A stretch of 64,000 bases of DNA, from positions 62,001-126,000 of the forward strand of contig NZ_CADIKC010000004.1 of NCBI RefSeq assembly GCF_902859805.1, in the 5' to 3' direction. The stretch comes from Paraburkholderia sediminicola. GTDB taxonomy: Bacteria; Pseudomonadota; Gammaproteobacteria; Burkholderiales; Burkholderiaceae. Position 1 is the stretch's first letter. Every line of letters begins with the position of its first letter. Below, piece after piece: positions 51,109-59,628 of the stretch. A model generated the notes under the pieces. It did not search any database and had not been told where the DNA came from. It saw nothing but the letters and a program-made list of their open reading frames with translations. The translations under genes and the position numbers were made by a program.

Positions 51109-52683
51109 ATGAACATGAACACAGGGCACGATAGCCTGCGGGCTCGTCCAAAGCACATTAGCGACGTGCTGCTCGGCGATGACGAAATATCGATCGAGGA
51201 ATTTATCGCGGTAGCCAGAGATGGTGCGAAGATCCGCCTCTCGCAAAAGTATTGCGAGCGCGTGTCGCACTCCCGCCTGCTGGTCGAGCGGTTTCTCGAG
51301 GAAAATCGCCTCGTCTACGGTGTCACGACCGGATTCGGCGACAACTCCACCCGCGTGATCCGACCGGCAGAAGCAGAGGCACTACAACGCAATATCGTGC
51401 GCTCGCACGCGGTCTCGGTGGGCGCTCCGCTGCCGCGTGAGGTAGTCCGGGCCACCCAGCTCATGATTCTGATAAGCCTTGGGAAAGGCTATTCCGGTGT
51501 CACGCTCGCTTTGCTGCAGCAGATTGCAGAATTGCTCAATAACGGCATTACGCCGGTTGCGCCAGGTGACGGCTCGGTCGGCTACCTCGGACCCGAAGCG
51601 CACATGGCCCTCGTCCTGATTGGCGAAGGTGAAGCGACCTATCGCGACGAGCGGATGAGCGGCCGGGCGGCGCTCGAGAAAGCCGGCCTGAAACCTCATA
51701 CCCTGCGTTGCAAGGAAGGGCTTGCACTGGTCAACGGCACGACCTCGGTGACCGCTATCGGAATGCTCGCGCTGCATAACGCGCTGGAAGCGTCTAAAGT
51801 CGCCGACATTGCAGCTGCCATGTCTTTGCAGCCGCTCAAAGGCACAACGCGCGCGCTCGACGCGCGCTACCACTCGGTCAAGAAACACCAGGACCAGTCC
51901 AACGCGGCAGACAATCTGCGACGAATTCTCGCCGGCAGCGCATTGACCGAACGCTTTGTCGATTACCGGCTGCAGGATACCTACAGTCTGCGAGCCATGG
52001 CGCAAGTCCATGGTGCCTCGAAGCGGGCCATCAACGACGCACGCGAGGCCATTCTCGACGAGATCGGATCCTGCGGCGACAACCCAGTCATCTATCCCCA
52101 CGAGGGCGACGGCCTCGCCATTTCAGGCGCGAATTTCGATGGCACGTTCGTTGGCATCGCGAGCGACCTGCTCTGTATCGCGATGACCAATCTGGCCAAA
52201 ATCTCCGAACGCCGGACCGATCGGCTGGTGAATCCGCACTTCAGCGAACTCCCGGCGTTCCTCGCGCCGCGTCCCGGCCTGAATAGCGGCTACATGATCG
52301 TTCAGTACACCGCCGCGGGCCTGCTCGGAGAAATGCGCATTCTGTCTCATCCTGCGACCGTGGATAGCGTCTCCACCAGTGGCAATCAGGAAGACCCCGT
52401 GAGCTTTGCGTATCTTGCCGCGCGCAAGGCCTACGAAACGTCGCAGAAACTCCAGCATGTCCTCGCTATCGAACTGATGGTTGCAACGCAGGCGCTGGAT
52501 TTCTTCGACCCGGCAGATGCCTCGCCTGCGACGGCAGCAGTCTACGCCCGGATCAGGCAGACGGTGCCTGAAGTGGAGGACGATCGCTTCTTCCATCCGG
52601 ACATGGTGCACATTCACGAACTGGTCACGCAAGGCGACCTGTTGAGCATCGTCGAAAACATCACTGGCGCGCTGCACGAATAA
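51109..52683 (+). CDS. HAL/PAL-family lyase lacking the MIO tripeptide (ergothionase-like candidate)
   Basis: Protein of 524 residues with the aromatic amino acid lyase fold: YGVTTGFGDNS (Y70), KEGLALVNGTTSVTA (N209), RLQDTYSLRAMAQVHG and NQEDPVSFAYLA. In histidine ammonia-lyases SVG-ASG-DLAPLAHM holds the Ala-Ser-Gly that forms the MIO electrophile; here it reads SVGYLGPEAHM (156-166), so exactly those three residues are missing. MIO-type ammonia elimination is therefore unlikely. Ergothionase, which removes trimethylamine from a betaine, is a known HAL-fold lyase thought to work by acid/base catalysis; a betaine substrate is a reasonable hypothesis. Neighbouring demethylase and formaldehyde genes agree with methylated amines. 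Confidence 0.8.
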   Translation: MNMNTGHDSLRARPKHISDVLLGDDEISIEEFIAVARDGAKIRLSQKYCERVSHSRLLVERFLEENRLVYGVTTGFGDNSTRVIRPAEAEALQRNIVRSHAVSVGAPLPREVVRATQLMILISLGKGYSGVTLALLQQIAELLNNGITPVAPGDGSVGYLGPEAHMALVLIGEGEATYRDERMSGRAALEKAGLKPHTLRCKEGLALVNGTTSVTAIGMLALHNALEASKVADIAAAMSLQPLKGTTRALDARYHSVKKHQDQSNAADNLRRILAGSALTERFVDYRLQDTYSLRAMAQVHGASKRAINDAREAILDEIGSCGDNPVIYPHEGDGLAISGANFDGTFVGIASDLLCIAMTNLAKISERRTDRLVNPHFSELPAFLAPRPGLNSGYMIVQYTAAGLLGEMRILSHPATVDSVSTSGNQEDPVSFAYLAARKAYETSQKLQHVLAIELMVATQALDFFDPADASPATAAVYARIRQTVPEVEDDRFFHPDMVHIHELVTQGDLLSIVENITGALHE

Positions 52684-52700
52684 TCGCCTCACCAATAGCA

Positions 52701-52737
52701 AATGAGCCGTCGATTTCGTTGATATCGACGGCTCATT
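52701..52737. terminator. strong hairpin between convergent lyase and binding-protein genes
   Basis: AATGAGCCGTCGAT (52701-52714) pairs perfectly with ATCGACGGCTCATT (52724-52737), a 14-bp stem with a 9-base loop, just after the lyase stop and before the end of the convergent gene. No long U-run, but position and strength suggest bidirectional termination. Confidence 0.65.
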
Positions 52738-52780
52738 CAATCAGTAACACTAAACTACGTAGCGACCAGAAATTCCGGCC

Positions 52781-53641
52781 TCAGGGCGTGACGTCCGTTT
52801 TGAACCACTTCTGACTGAGCGTGTGCACGGTCCCGTCAGCGAGCGCCGCGGCAATTGCCTGATCGAACATGGCTTTCAGGTCCGTGTCGGTTTTGCGCAA
52901 ACCGAGCGCTTCACCATCCCCCCAGATTGGACCGCCAATCTTCGGACCGGTGAATCCCAGCGTCGCGTTGGCGGGTTTCGACAAGGCGGATGCATAGTAG
53001 GACGCGTCGTCGAACGCCACGTCGATACGTCCTGCAATCAGGTCGATGTCGTGTTCGGGTGCGTTCTTGTATTCGCGAATGTTCGCAATATCCTTGAAGT
53101 TCTCGTTGATGAACTTGCTATAGACCGTCCCCGTGACGATCCCGATCGATTTACCCTTCAGGCTGACGCGCAACAGGTCGACGGTCGGCTTGTCGACCGC
53201 CGGATTGCCGGTCAGCTTGACGGGTACCGTGCCCGGCGGCAGCTTCGGCAACACCCCCGACCCAACCGAGACAAAAGCAGCCGGTGTATTCGCGTACGGC
53301 TTCGAGAAGGTGATCGCCTTCTTACGCTCTTCACTGATCGACAGGGCATCCATGATCACGTCGAATTTTCCGGAGGTCAGCCCGGGAATCAACCCGTCCC
53401 AGTCTTGCGCGATCAGTTTGCACTGGACGTGCATACGCGTGCAGAGATTTTTCGCCAGCTCTGGTTCGAAGCCGTCCAGCGTGCCGTCCGGACGCGTCAG
53501 ATTCCACGGTTCATAGCTGCCTTCGAGGGCAATGGTGACGGTCTTCCACTCCTTCGCGTAGCCGGTTGAAGAAAACGCGACGGCCATGACGGACGCCGCA
53601 CAAGCCACCGCCTTTACAAGGTCCCGACGACTGAGGTTCAT
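52781..53641 (-). CDS. polar amino acid-type ABC substrate-binding protein
   Basis: Periplasmic binding protein of 286 residues, family 3 (HisJ/ArtJ type). Signal region MNLSRRDLVKAVACAASVMA is Tat-like. The mature protein has VTIALEGSYEPWNLTRPDGT, GFEPELAKNLCTRMHVQCKL, FDVIMDALSISEERKKAITF and, near the C-terminus, KTDTDLKAMFDQAIAAALAD. It is the third gene after the Rieske oxygenase and reductase genes, 45 bases from the latter, with no permease nearby. It should bring the oxygenase or lyase substrate, perhaps a cationic amino acid or betaine. Confidence 0.88.
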   Translation of the reverse strand: MNLSRRDLVKAVACAASVMAVAFSSTGYAKEWKTVTIALEGSYEPWNLTRPDGTLDGFEPELAKNLCTRMHVQCKLIAQDWDGLIPGLTSGKFDVIMDALSISEERKKAITFSKPYANTPAAFVSVGSGVLPKLPPGTVPVKLTGNPAVDKPTVDLLRVSLKGKSIGIVTGTVYSKFINENFKDIANIREYKNAPEHDIDLIAGRIDVAFDDASYYASALSKPANATLGFTGPKIGGPIWGDGEALGLRKTDTDLKAMFDQAIAAALADGTVHTLSQKWFKTDVTP

Positions 53642-53686
53642 TTGATGCCTCCGTACCTATGATTTGAATGAAAAAACATGTGCTGC

Positions 53687-54661
53687 TCACGCCAACTCGT
53701 CGAGTACCAGCACCGATGAATTCGACCTCGATACGCACGGCAGGAAACAGGTCCCGGCCGCGCGCTCGTCATCGGTCAGATAGGTGTCGCGATGATCGGG
53801 CTCGCCCGCGACAACGCGCATCATGCAAGTCCCGCACACACCCACTTCGCACGACGATGGGAGGTCGAATCCCGCCTCGCGCAGAGACGCCAGTACGGTC
53901 TTGCCTGCCGGGACGGGTATTGCGTCGCTCCTGCCTTTGAGCCGCACCGAAAACTCGTGCTCGTCGCCGGCAACCCGCACCACTGGGTCGAACGACTCCT
54001 GATGCACGAACTGTTCGCCCAACATGTTGCGAGCAAGGCTTACCGTCATCTCCATGAAGGCTGGCGGTCCGCAAACATAGAGATGCGTGTTGGGCAGCGC
54101 TGCAGACAGCAGACCGGCAATGCGCCCGCGAGTCGCGGTCGGCGAGAGGCCGACGTGGATATGTGCCTCGTCTGCAAGAGGTGACCGTCCAAACTCTGTA
54201 CGGAATACCACCGACGCGTCACTGCGCGCAAAATACGCGAGCGTGTAACGCCTGCGCGATGCCGCGAGCGCATACGCCATCGAGAGAATCGGCGTGACGC
54301 CAATTCCGCCAGCAATCAGGAGGTGCTGATCTGCCGTATCGCTCAACGAAAACGCGTTGCGCGGCGTCCCGATCCGCAGTCTCGTGCCGACTTGCGCGGC
54401 GCTATGCAGCCATGCGGATCCGCCGCGGGACGCAGGTTCGCGTTTGACGGCGATCCGGTACACCGGTGCACTGGCGTCGGCGCCGCACAAGGAATATTGG
54501 CGCACCAGTCCAATCGGAAGACGAACGTCGATATGCGAGCCCGGCGCATACGTCGGCAACGCCGTGCCGTCTGTGCGGGCCAGCCAGAACACGCGGGTGT
54601 CGTCGGCGGCTGCACTAACGTCCGTGATGTGCACTTCTATCGTATCTGTACCGGCGCTCAT
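53687..54661 (-). CDS. Rieske oxygenase reductase, VanB-type (FMN/NAD plus C-terminal 2Fe-2S)
   Basis: Reductase of 324 residues in phthalate dioxygenase reductase order: flavin domain (GSHIDVRLPIGLVRQYSLCG), NAD domain (LIAGGIGVTPILSMAYAL, YVCGPPAFM) and a plant-type ferredoxin domain with C271, C276, C279 and C309 in SSCEVGVCGTCMM and CVSRS. It passes electrons from NADH to the Rieske oxygenase encoded 19 bases upstream. ATG 54661 has GGGAG upstream; the longer frame is less likely. Confidence 0.9.
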   Translation of the reverse strand: MSAGTDTIEVHITDVSAAADDTRVFWLARTDGTALPTYAPGSHIDVRLPIGLVRQYSLCGADASAPVYRIAVKREPASRGGSAWLHSAAQVGTRLRIGTPRNAFSLSDTADQHLLIAGGIGVTPILSMAYALAASRRRYTLAYFARSDASVVFRTEFGRSPLADEAHIHVGLSPTATRGRIAGLLSAALPNTHLYVCGPPAFMEMTVSLARNMLGEQFVHQESFDPVVRVAGDEHEFSVRLKGRSDAIPVPAGKTVLASLREAGFDLPSSCEVGVCGTCMMRVVAGEPDHRDTYLTDDERAAGTCFLPCVSRSNSSVLVLDELA

Positions 54662-54680
54662 GGCAATATCTCCCGGGAAG

Positions 54681-55718
54681 TCACGAAACGAGATGCTCTG
54701 GCGCATGTTCGGCTTCTATCATCTTTTGCAGCATGCGGCGAAAACGCAGCGGCGCCGCATCGGTTTCGATGTCCGTATTGGGCGTTCGCTTGTTCGTCAT
54801 GCCGTAATCAACTGCGGATAGCACGATCAGATCTTCATTGAATGCGCTGATGAAATCGTTGGTGAGCGCCTGATCAGTTGCTTCGCAATCAGGGCGGAAG
54901 TTGCGCACCTGAAACCAGAAGTAGCGACAGCTATGTTCCGTCACCGGTGTAACGAAGTTATATGAATCGAGGAGGAACACATCCGGATGCAATTGCCCCT
55001 GCGGCGCGCCTGAATTCGCCGGCGCAATGATGTCGCGAATAATCGCGTGCGACGGGTAGCGCACCTCGTAATGCTGCAGGCGGTCTGCATGACCGGCGAA
55101 GCTCACATACGGGCGGAAGAACGGTGCAAGTTCGCAGTCCAGCATCCATCGCGAGGCGAGCACGCCGTTATCGAGGATAGTCATCCTGACCGGCACATCC
55201 GCGGTGGCGGCGTTACCCAGCGAAGTCTTGTGGACATATGTGACGTGAGACGGATCGAGCAGGTTGTCCGTCATGTACTGATAGCCGCAGCTGACGTCCA
55301 TCGCAGGGCCGAGATTGACGCCCCATGCCGGATCGTCGTAGTGCGCAACCGTCAGTATTTCGTCCGGATCGGCCAACTCAGGATTTCCCGTCCAGATCCA
55401 GACCAATCCGTAGCGTTCGGCTACCGGATAGCGCCGCACGCAGGCCTTCGGCGGAATCCTCGCAAGACCCGGCGCATGTACGCAAACGCCGTCAGGACTG
55501 AACTCCAGTCCATGATAGCCACAGCGCAGGTTGTCGCCCGTAACCTGGCCCATCGACAAAGGCAGCTTGCGATGCGGACACGCATCCTCAAGCGCGATCA
55601 CCGCATGCCCCAGGCCGCGATAGAGTACGACCGGCTCCTCCAGAATAATTCGCCTCACCGGCTTGTCTTCGATCTCGTCGCTCCAGGCAGCGACATACCA
55701 CGCGTTCCGCAAATACAT
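54681..55718 (-). CDS. Rieske non-heme iron oxygenase alpha subunit, VanA-like demethylase
   Basis: Oxygenase of 345 residues. The Rieske cluster ligands are C47 and H49 (DACPHRKLP) and C66 and H69 (LRCGYHGLEF). The mononuclear iron site follows in DNLLDPSHVTYVHKTS (N152, D155, H158, H163). This class includes vanillate and dicamba O-demethylases and N-demethylases, which release formaldehyde. A formaldehyde dehydrogenase and Gfa are encoded divergently right next to it, which supports a demethylase role. Start ATG 55718 with a GGGGCAGGGA leader. Substrate unknown; it may be a methylated aromatic or betaine. Confidence 0.88.
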   Translation of the reverse strand: MYLRNAWYVAAWSDEIEDKPVRRIILEEPVVLYRGLGHAVIALEDACPHRKLPLSMGQVTGDNLRCGYHGLEFSPDGVCVHAPGLARIPPKACVRRYPVAERYGLVWIWTGNPELADPDEILTVAHYDDPAWGVNLGPAMDVSCGYQYMTDNLLDPSHVTYVHKTSLGNAATADVPVRMTILDNGVLASRWMLDCELAPFFRPYVSFAGHADRLQHYEVRYPSHAIIRDIIAPANSGAPQGQLHPDVFLLDSYNFVTPVTEHSCRYFWFQVRNFRPDCEATDQALTNDFISAFNEDLIVLSAVDYGMTNKRTPNTDIETDAAPLRFRRMLQKMIEAEHAPEHLVS

Positions 55719-56137
55719 TCCCTGCCCCCTTTCGTGTTCAATCAATCGTCCAGTCGGCACTAGGATAGGAAAAACAGCAGCGGATCATCAAACGATTAGA
55801 ACTACAGGCAAGGCTTAGTTTTTCTAAAGTCTCACTCGAGAGAACTTCAGTTCGCTTCGCGTAACGCATCCCAACATGATGATCAGTACTCTTAATACAT
55901 AAGGAGTTTCCCGAGGATTGGCCAATTCTGATCAAAACCGCTTGCGATGCATTTTCTAATTGTGCAAACTTGTCTATACAAATTCTTCGCGCATATCGAA
56001 CCGCGTGATGCGCCTGCACCAGAAGGTGAACTCGCCGTAGCCCGGCATTCGGTCGGACTACTGATATGAACCAGAGCATGACGAATTGGCAGACCAAAGA
56101 GATTCCTTGCCTTCGTCGATCAATCGAGAGATCCGTC
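55719..56137. other. divergent intergenic region of about 420 bases
   Basis: Lies between the Rieske operon (minus) and the formaldehyde dehydrogenase gene (plus) and must hold both promoters. It is more AT-rich than its surroundings. It contains the shared 13-base element at 55816-55828. A TTGGCAGACC segment near 56090 resembles a -24 element but has no -12 partner at 10 bases. Confidence 0.45.
55816..55828 (-). promoter_or_regulatory. shared 13-base element upstream of the Rieske operon
   Basis: The minus strand reads TTTAGAAAAACTA, identical to 50950-50962. It lies about 100 bases before the Rieske start. In the flanks it extends to a small dyad (CTTAG-TTTTT-CTAAAG). It is probably a site for one regulator serving both transcripts. 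Confidence 0.5.
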
Positions 56138-57247
56138 ATGAAATCACGTGCTGCAGTTGCATTCGCCCCAGGAACGCCCCTGGAAGTCGTCGAGATCGAC
56201 GTTGCGCCGCCTAAGAAAGGGGAAGTGCTGGTAAAAATCACCCATACAGGTGTATGCCACACGGACGCCTTTACGCTTTCGGGCGACGACCCGGAAGGCC
56301 TGTTTCCCTGCGTGCTCGGGCATGAAGGCGCAGGCGTTGTAGTGGAAATCGGCGAAGGCGTCACGTCAGTTCAGCCAGGCGACCATGTGATCCCGCTCTA
56401 CACCGCGGAGTGCGGCGAATGCCTGTTCTGCAAGTCGGGCAAGACGAACCTGTGCGTCGCCGTGCGTGCCACCCAGGGCAAGGGCGTGATGCCTGACGGT
56501 ACAACCCGCTTCTCCTATAACGGCCAGCCGATCTACCACTACATGGGCTGCTCGACGTTTAGCGAGTACACCGTTGTCGCCGAAGTCTCCCTTGCCAAGA
56601 TCAATCCGGCGGCCAATCACGAACAGGTCTGCCTGCTGGGTTGCGGCGTCACGACGGGTATCGGTGCTGTGCACAATACCGCGAAGGTGCAGCCAGGCGA
56701 CAGCGTCGCCGTGTTCGGGCTCGGTGGCATTGGGCTCGCTGTCATTCAGGGCGCTCGCCAGGCCAAGGCCGGTCGGATCATTGCGATCGATACCAATCCT
56801 TCGAAGTTCGATCTGGCGAAAGTCTTCGGCGCCACCGATTGCATCAACCCGAAAGACCATGAAAAGCCGATCCAGCAGGTCATTGTTGAGATGACCGGTT
56901 GGGGCGTCGACCATTCGTTCGAATGCATCGGCAACGTCAATGTCATGCGTGCGGCGCTCGAGTGCGCACACCGCGGCTGGGGACAGTCCGTCGTCATCGG
57001 TGTCGCGGGGGCCGGCCAGGAAATCTCGACACGCCCGTTCCAGCTGGTGACGGGCCGCACATGGAAAGGCTCGGCATTTGGTGGCGTGAAGGGGCGCTCA
57101 CAACTGCCGGGCATGGTGGAAGACGCCATGCGAGGCGACATCCAGCTTGCCCCTTTCGTCACGCACAAATTGCCGCTCGATCAGATTAACGAAGCATTCG
57201 ATCTGATGCACGACGGCAAATCGATTCGCACGGTGATCAACTACTAA
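56138..57247 (+). CDS. frmA: S-(hydroxymethyl)glutathione dehydrogenase (class III alcohol dehydrogenase)
   Basis: Zinc-dependent dehydrogenase of 369 residues, the usual length. Catalytic zinc ligands lie in THTGVCHTDAFTLSG (C40) and VLGHEGAG (H62); the structural zinc site is ECGECLFCKSGKTNLC; the cofactor motif is FGLGGIGLAVIQGARQAKAG. It oxidises S-hydroxymethylglutathione to S-formylglutathione with NAD+. I take the ATG at 56138 (MKSRAAVAFAPG); the longer frame includes non-family residues. The adjacent gfa gene makes its substrate, and the divergent Rieske demethylase is the probable formaldehyde source. Confidence 0.93.
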   Translation: MKSRAAVAFAPGTPLEVVEIDVAPPKKGEVLVKITHTGVCHTDAFTLSGDDPEGLFPCVLGHEGAGVVVEIGEGVTSVQPGDHVIPLYTAECGECLFCKSGKTNLCVAVRATQGKGVMPDGTTRFSYNGQPIYHYMGCSTFSEYTVVAEVSLAKINPAANHEQVCLLGCGVTTGIGAVHNTAKVQPGDSVAVFGLGGIGLAVIQGARQAKAGRIIAIDTNPSKFDLAKVFGATDCINPKDHEKPIQQVIVEMTGWGVDHSFECIGNVNVMRAALECAHRGWGQSVVIGVAGAGQEISTRPFQLVTGRTWKGSAFGGVKGRSQLPGMVEDAMRGDIQLAPFVTHKLPLDQINEAFDLMHDGKSIRTVINY

Positions 57248-57320
57248 AACACGACCGTGCGCCGTCTTCGGTGCAACGTCATTGCGCCGACTTTGATTCA
57301 GAAACATTGGAGGATACAGA

Positions 57321-57899
57321 ATGAGTACCTTGACAATACACCCGTCAGTGGACGCTGGTGTCAGGAAGGGCACGCCTGGTTTCACCGGAGGTACGCTCCA
57401 CTGCCAATGCAAGAGCGACAAAGTCGAAGTCCGGGTGGAGAGCAACGTCGCGCACAACCACGTTTGCGGCTGCACGAAGTGCTGGAAACCGGCTGGTTCG
57501 GCTTTTGCGATGATCGCCGTGGCCCCGCGCGATAAGGTTACGGTTACCGCTCATGCCGAGAAGCTCCAGATCGTCGACGAGAATGCGGCAATCCAGCGTC
57601 ATGCCTGCAAGGGGTGCGGAGCGCACATGTATTGCCGGATAGAAAACCGTGACCATCCGTTCTACGGTCTTGATTTCATTCACGTCGAACTCTCTGACGA
57701 GAGCGGCTGGGAAGAGCCACGTTTTGCGGCTTACGTCTCGTCGGTAATCGAAGGCGGTGGCGCGAAACCGGAACAGATGGACGGCGTGCGCGCCCGGCTC
57801 ACTGAGCTTGGACTCCCACCGTACGACGCGCTCAACCCGCCATTGATGGATGCGATCGCCACACATATTGCCAAGCGCAATGGTGTGCTGAAGTCGTGA
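57321..57899 (+). CDS. gfa: S-(hydroxymethyl)glutathione synthase (glutathione-dependent formaldehyde-activating enzyme)
   Basis: Gfa/CENP-V-like protein of 192 residues. Zinc-binding cysteines are C28 and C30 (LHCQCKSDK), C49, C51 and C54 (VCGCTKCWK) and C96 and C99 (ACKGCGAHMYC). It joins formaldehyde to glutathione. It starts 73 bases after the frmA stop, with GGAGGATACAGA before the ATG. With FrmA it forms the detoxification branch for formaldehyde made by demethylation. Confidence 0.93.
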   Translation: MSTLTIHPSVDAGVRKGTPGFTGGTLHCQCKSDKVEVRVESNVAHNHVCGCTKCWKPAGSAFAMIAVAPRDKVTVTAHAEKLQIVDENAAIQRHACKGCGAHMYCRIENRDHPFYGLDFIHVELSDESGWEEPRFAAYVSSVIEGGGAKPEQMDGVRARLTELGLPPYDALNPPLMDAIATHIAKRNGVLKS

Positions 57900-58084
57900 A
57901 AATCAGGGCGGATCGCTGATGCCGATCCGCCCGCCTGCAGGAATTTCACCACAAGGGCTGCCGCGCTATTCGAGTTCGCCGGACTGCGCCTTGCTCCCAC
58001 CCCTGGTGGGTCGATTGTGCGTTGCATCGCAGGAAACACTTGCGGCGAAATTTATTGCCCGGTATCGTCTAGCCGTTCTGCAAT

Positions 58085-58286
58085 GCAGCGCGGGAGAGAT
58101 CGTCAGAGGATTGTGACGACGCCGACGGAGCAACCGCCCCGGAAACTCTCAGGCAAAAGGACCGCGCAGCTGGAACATCTGGAGAGCGGCGCCATGCGCG
58201 CCCACCGAAGGGGATTCCCTGCATACCGCATGCATCGCGATGCGTATGCTCACAGGAAGAAACTCTCAGGTACATGGACAGATGGG
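58085..58286 (+). ncRNA. tandem glycine riboswitch (two aptamers)
   Basis: Aptamer 1 (about 58085-58172) contains GCGGGAGAGATCGT, GCCGACGGAGCAACC and GGAAACTCTCAGGCAAAAGG. Aptamer 2 (about 58173-58286) repeats the plan with CTGGAGAGCGGC, CACCGAAGGGGATTCC and GAAACTCTCAGGTACATGGA. The repeated ACTCTCAGG and the GGAGAG blocks are diagnostic. It ends about 60 bases before the dehydrogenase ATG. Glycine riboswitches usually govern glycine cleavage or transport; a D-amino-acid dehydrogenase target fits glycine disposal. Confidence 0.94.
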
Positions 58287-58349
58287 GCATCGACGCCGGT
58301 TTCGACACGAAATCGACACCGGTGATGCTCAACTACTCTGGACCATGTC

Positions 58350-59561
58350 ATGTCACGAATCGCCATTATCGGCGCCGGCATTACCGGCGTTACGACTGCG
58401 CACGCCCTGGCGCAGCGCGGCCACCACGTCACCGTGTTCGAACGCCATCGCTATGCGGCGATGGAAACCTCGTTCGCCAATGGTGGCCAGTTGTCTGCCA
58501 GCAATGCCGAAGTCTGGAACAGCGCGGCCACGGTGCTGAAGGGCTTGCGCTGGATGCTCACGCGCGACGCCCCGCTGCTGCTCAATCCGATGCCCACCTG
58601 GCACAAGTATTCGTGGATGGGTGAGTTTCTACGGCAGATCCCGCATTACCGGACGAACACGGTCGAAACGGTGCGGCTCGCGATTGCGGCGCGCGAGCAT
58701 CTGTTTTCGATTGCCGAGCGCGAAGGGATCGACTTCGATCTGGAGCGGCGCGGCATTTTGCACATCTACAAGACGCGCAAGGAATTCGATGCGGCCAGCA
58801 AGGTGAATGAATTGCTGCGCGAAGGTGGACTGGAGCGCAATCCGGTGACGTCGAGCGAGTTGCGCGCGATCGAGCCCACGCTGCACGGCGATTTTTTTGG
58901 CGGGTTTTTTACGCCATCCGACTCCACTGGCGATATTCACAAGTTCACTCGCGGGTTGGCTGAAGCTTGCGTGCGGCACGGTGTCGAGTTTCACTACGAC
59001 GCGGAAATTACCGCAATCGAGCAGCCGGCCGAGGGACGCTTTTCGTTGATGGTCAATCTGGAAGGCGAGTCGCAACGGTTTGCTTTCGAGCGGATCGTGG
59101 TGTGCGCCGGCGTGAAGAGCCGCGACTTCGCGGCGATGCTTGGCGATCACGTGAACGTCTACCCGGTTAAAGGCTATTCGATCACCGTATGTCTCGACGA
59201 TGAAGTGAGTCAGCAGAACGCGCCGTGGGTCAGTTTGCTCGACGACAGCGCGAAGATCGTGACGAGCCGGCTCGGTGTGGATCGGTTCAGGGTTGCGGGG
59301 ACGGCGGAGATCAATGGTTTCAATCGGGATATCCGGTCGGATCGGATTGCGCCGCTGGTCGACTGGACTCGACGGTATTTTCCTGAGGTGTCGACTTCGA
59401 AGGTGATTCCGTGGGCGGGGTTACGGCCTATGTTGCCGAGTATGTTGCCGAAGGTTGGGCGTGGAAAACGGCGTGGGGTTTTTTATAACACCGGGCATGG
59501 GCATTTGGGGTGGACGTTGTCGGCGGCTACGGCGCAGGTTTTGGCGGGGGTGATTCAGTAG
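58350..59561 (+). CDS. FAD-dependent D-amino-acid dehydrogenase (DadA-like), probably glycine/D-amino acid oxidation
   Basis: Flavoprotein of 403 residues. The Rossmann motif IAIIGAGITGVTTAHALAQ is at the N-terminus, and SFANGGQLSASNAEVWNS and WAGLRPMLPSMLPKVGRG are typical of DadA. It oxidatively deaminates D-amino acids or glycine to keto acids. It lies directly under a tandem glycine riboswitch, so glycine is probably the substrate or signal. The last 250 bases are rich in G and T on the coding strand. Confidence 0.87.
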   Translation: MSRIAIIGAGITGVTTAHALAQRGHHVTVFERHRYAAMETSFANGGQLSASNAEVWNSAATVLKGLRWMLTRDAPLLLNPMPTWHKYSWMGEFLRQIPHYRTNTVETVRLAIAAREHLFSIAEREGIDFDLERRGILHIYKTRKEFDAASKVNELLREGGLERNPVTSSELRAIEPTLHGDFFGGFFTPSDSTGDIHKFTRGLAEACVRHGVEFHYDAEITAIEQPAEGRFSLMVNLEGESQRFAFERIVVCAGVKSRDFAAMLGDHVNVYPVKGYSITVCLDDEVSQQNAPWVSLLDDSAKIVTSRLGVDRFRVAGTAEINGFNRDIRSDRIAPLVDWTRRYFPEVSTSKVIPWAGLRPMLPSMLPKVGRGKRRGVFYNTGHGHLGWTLSAATAQVLAGVIQ

Positions 59562-59628
59562 GTGCTTTTTGCGGCAGGCCCGGTGTCCGCAAGGACATCG
59601 GCTGCTTTTTCTACCGTTTCCAATGTCT

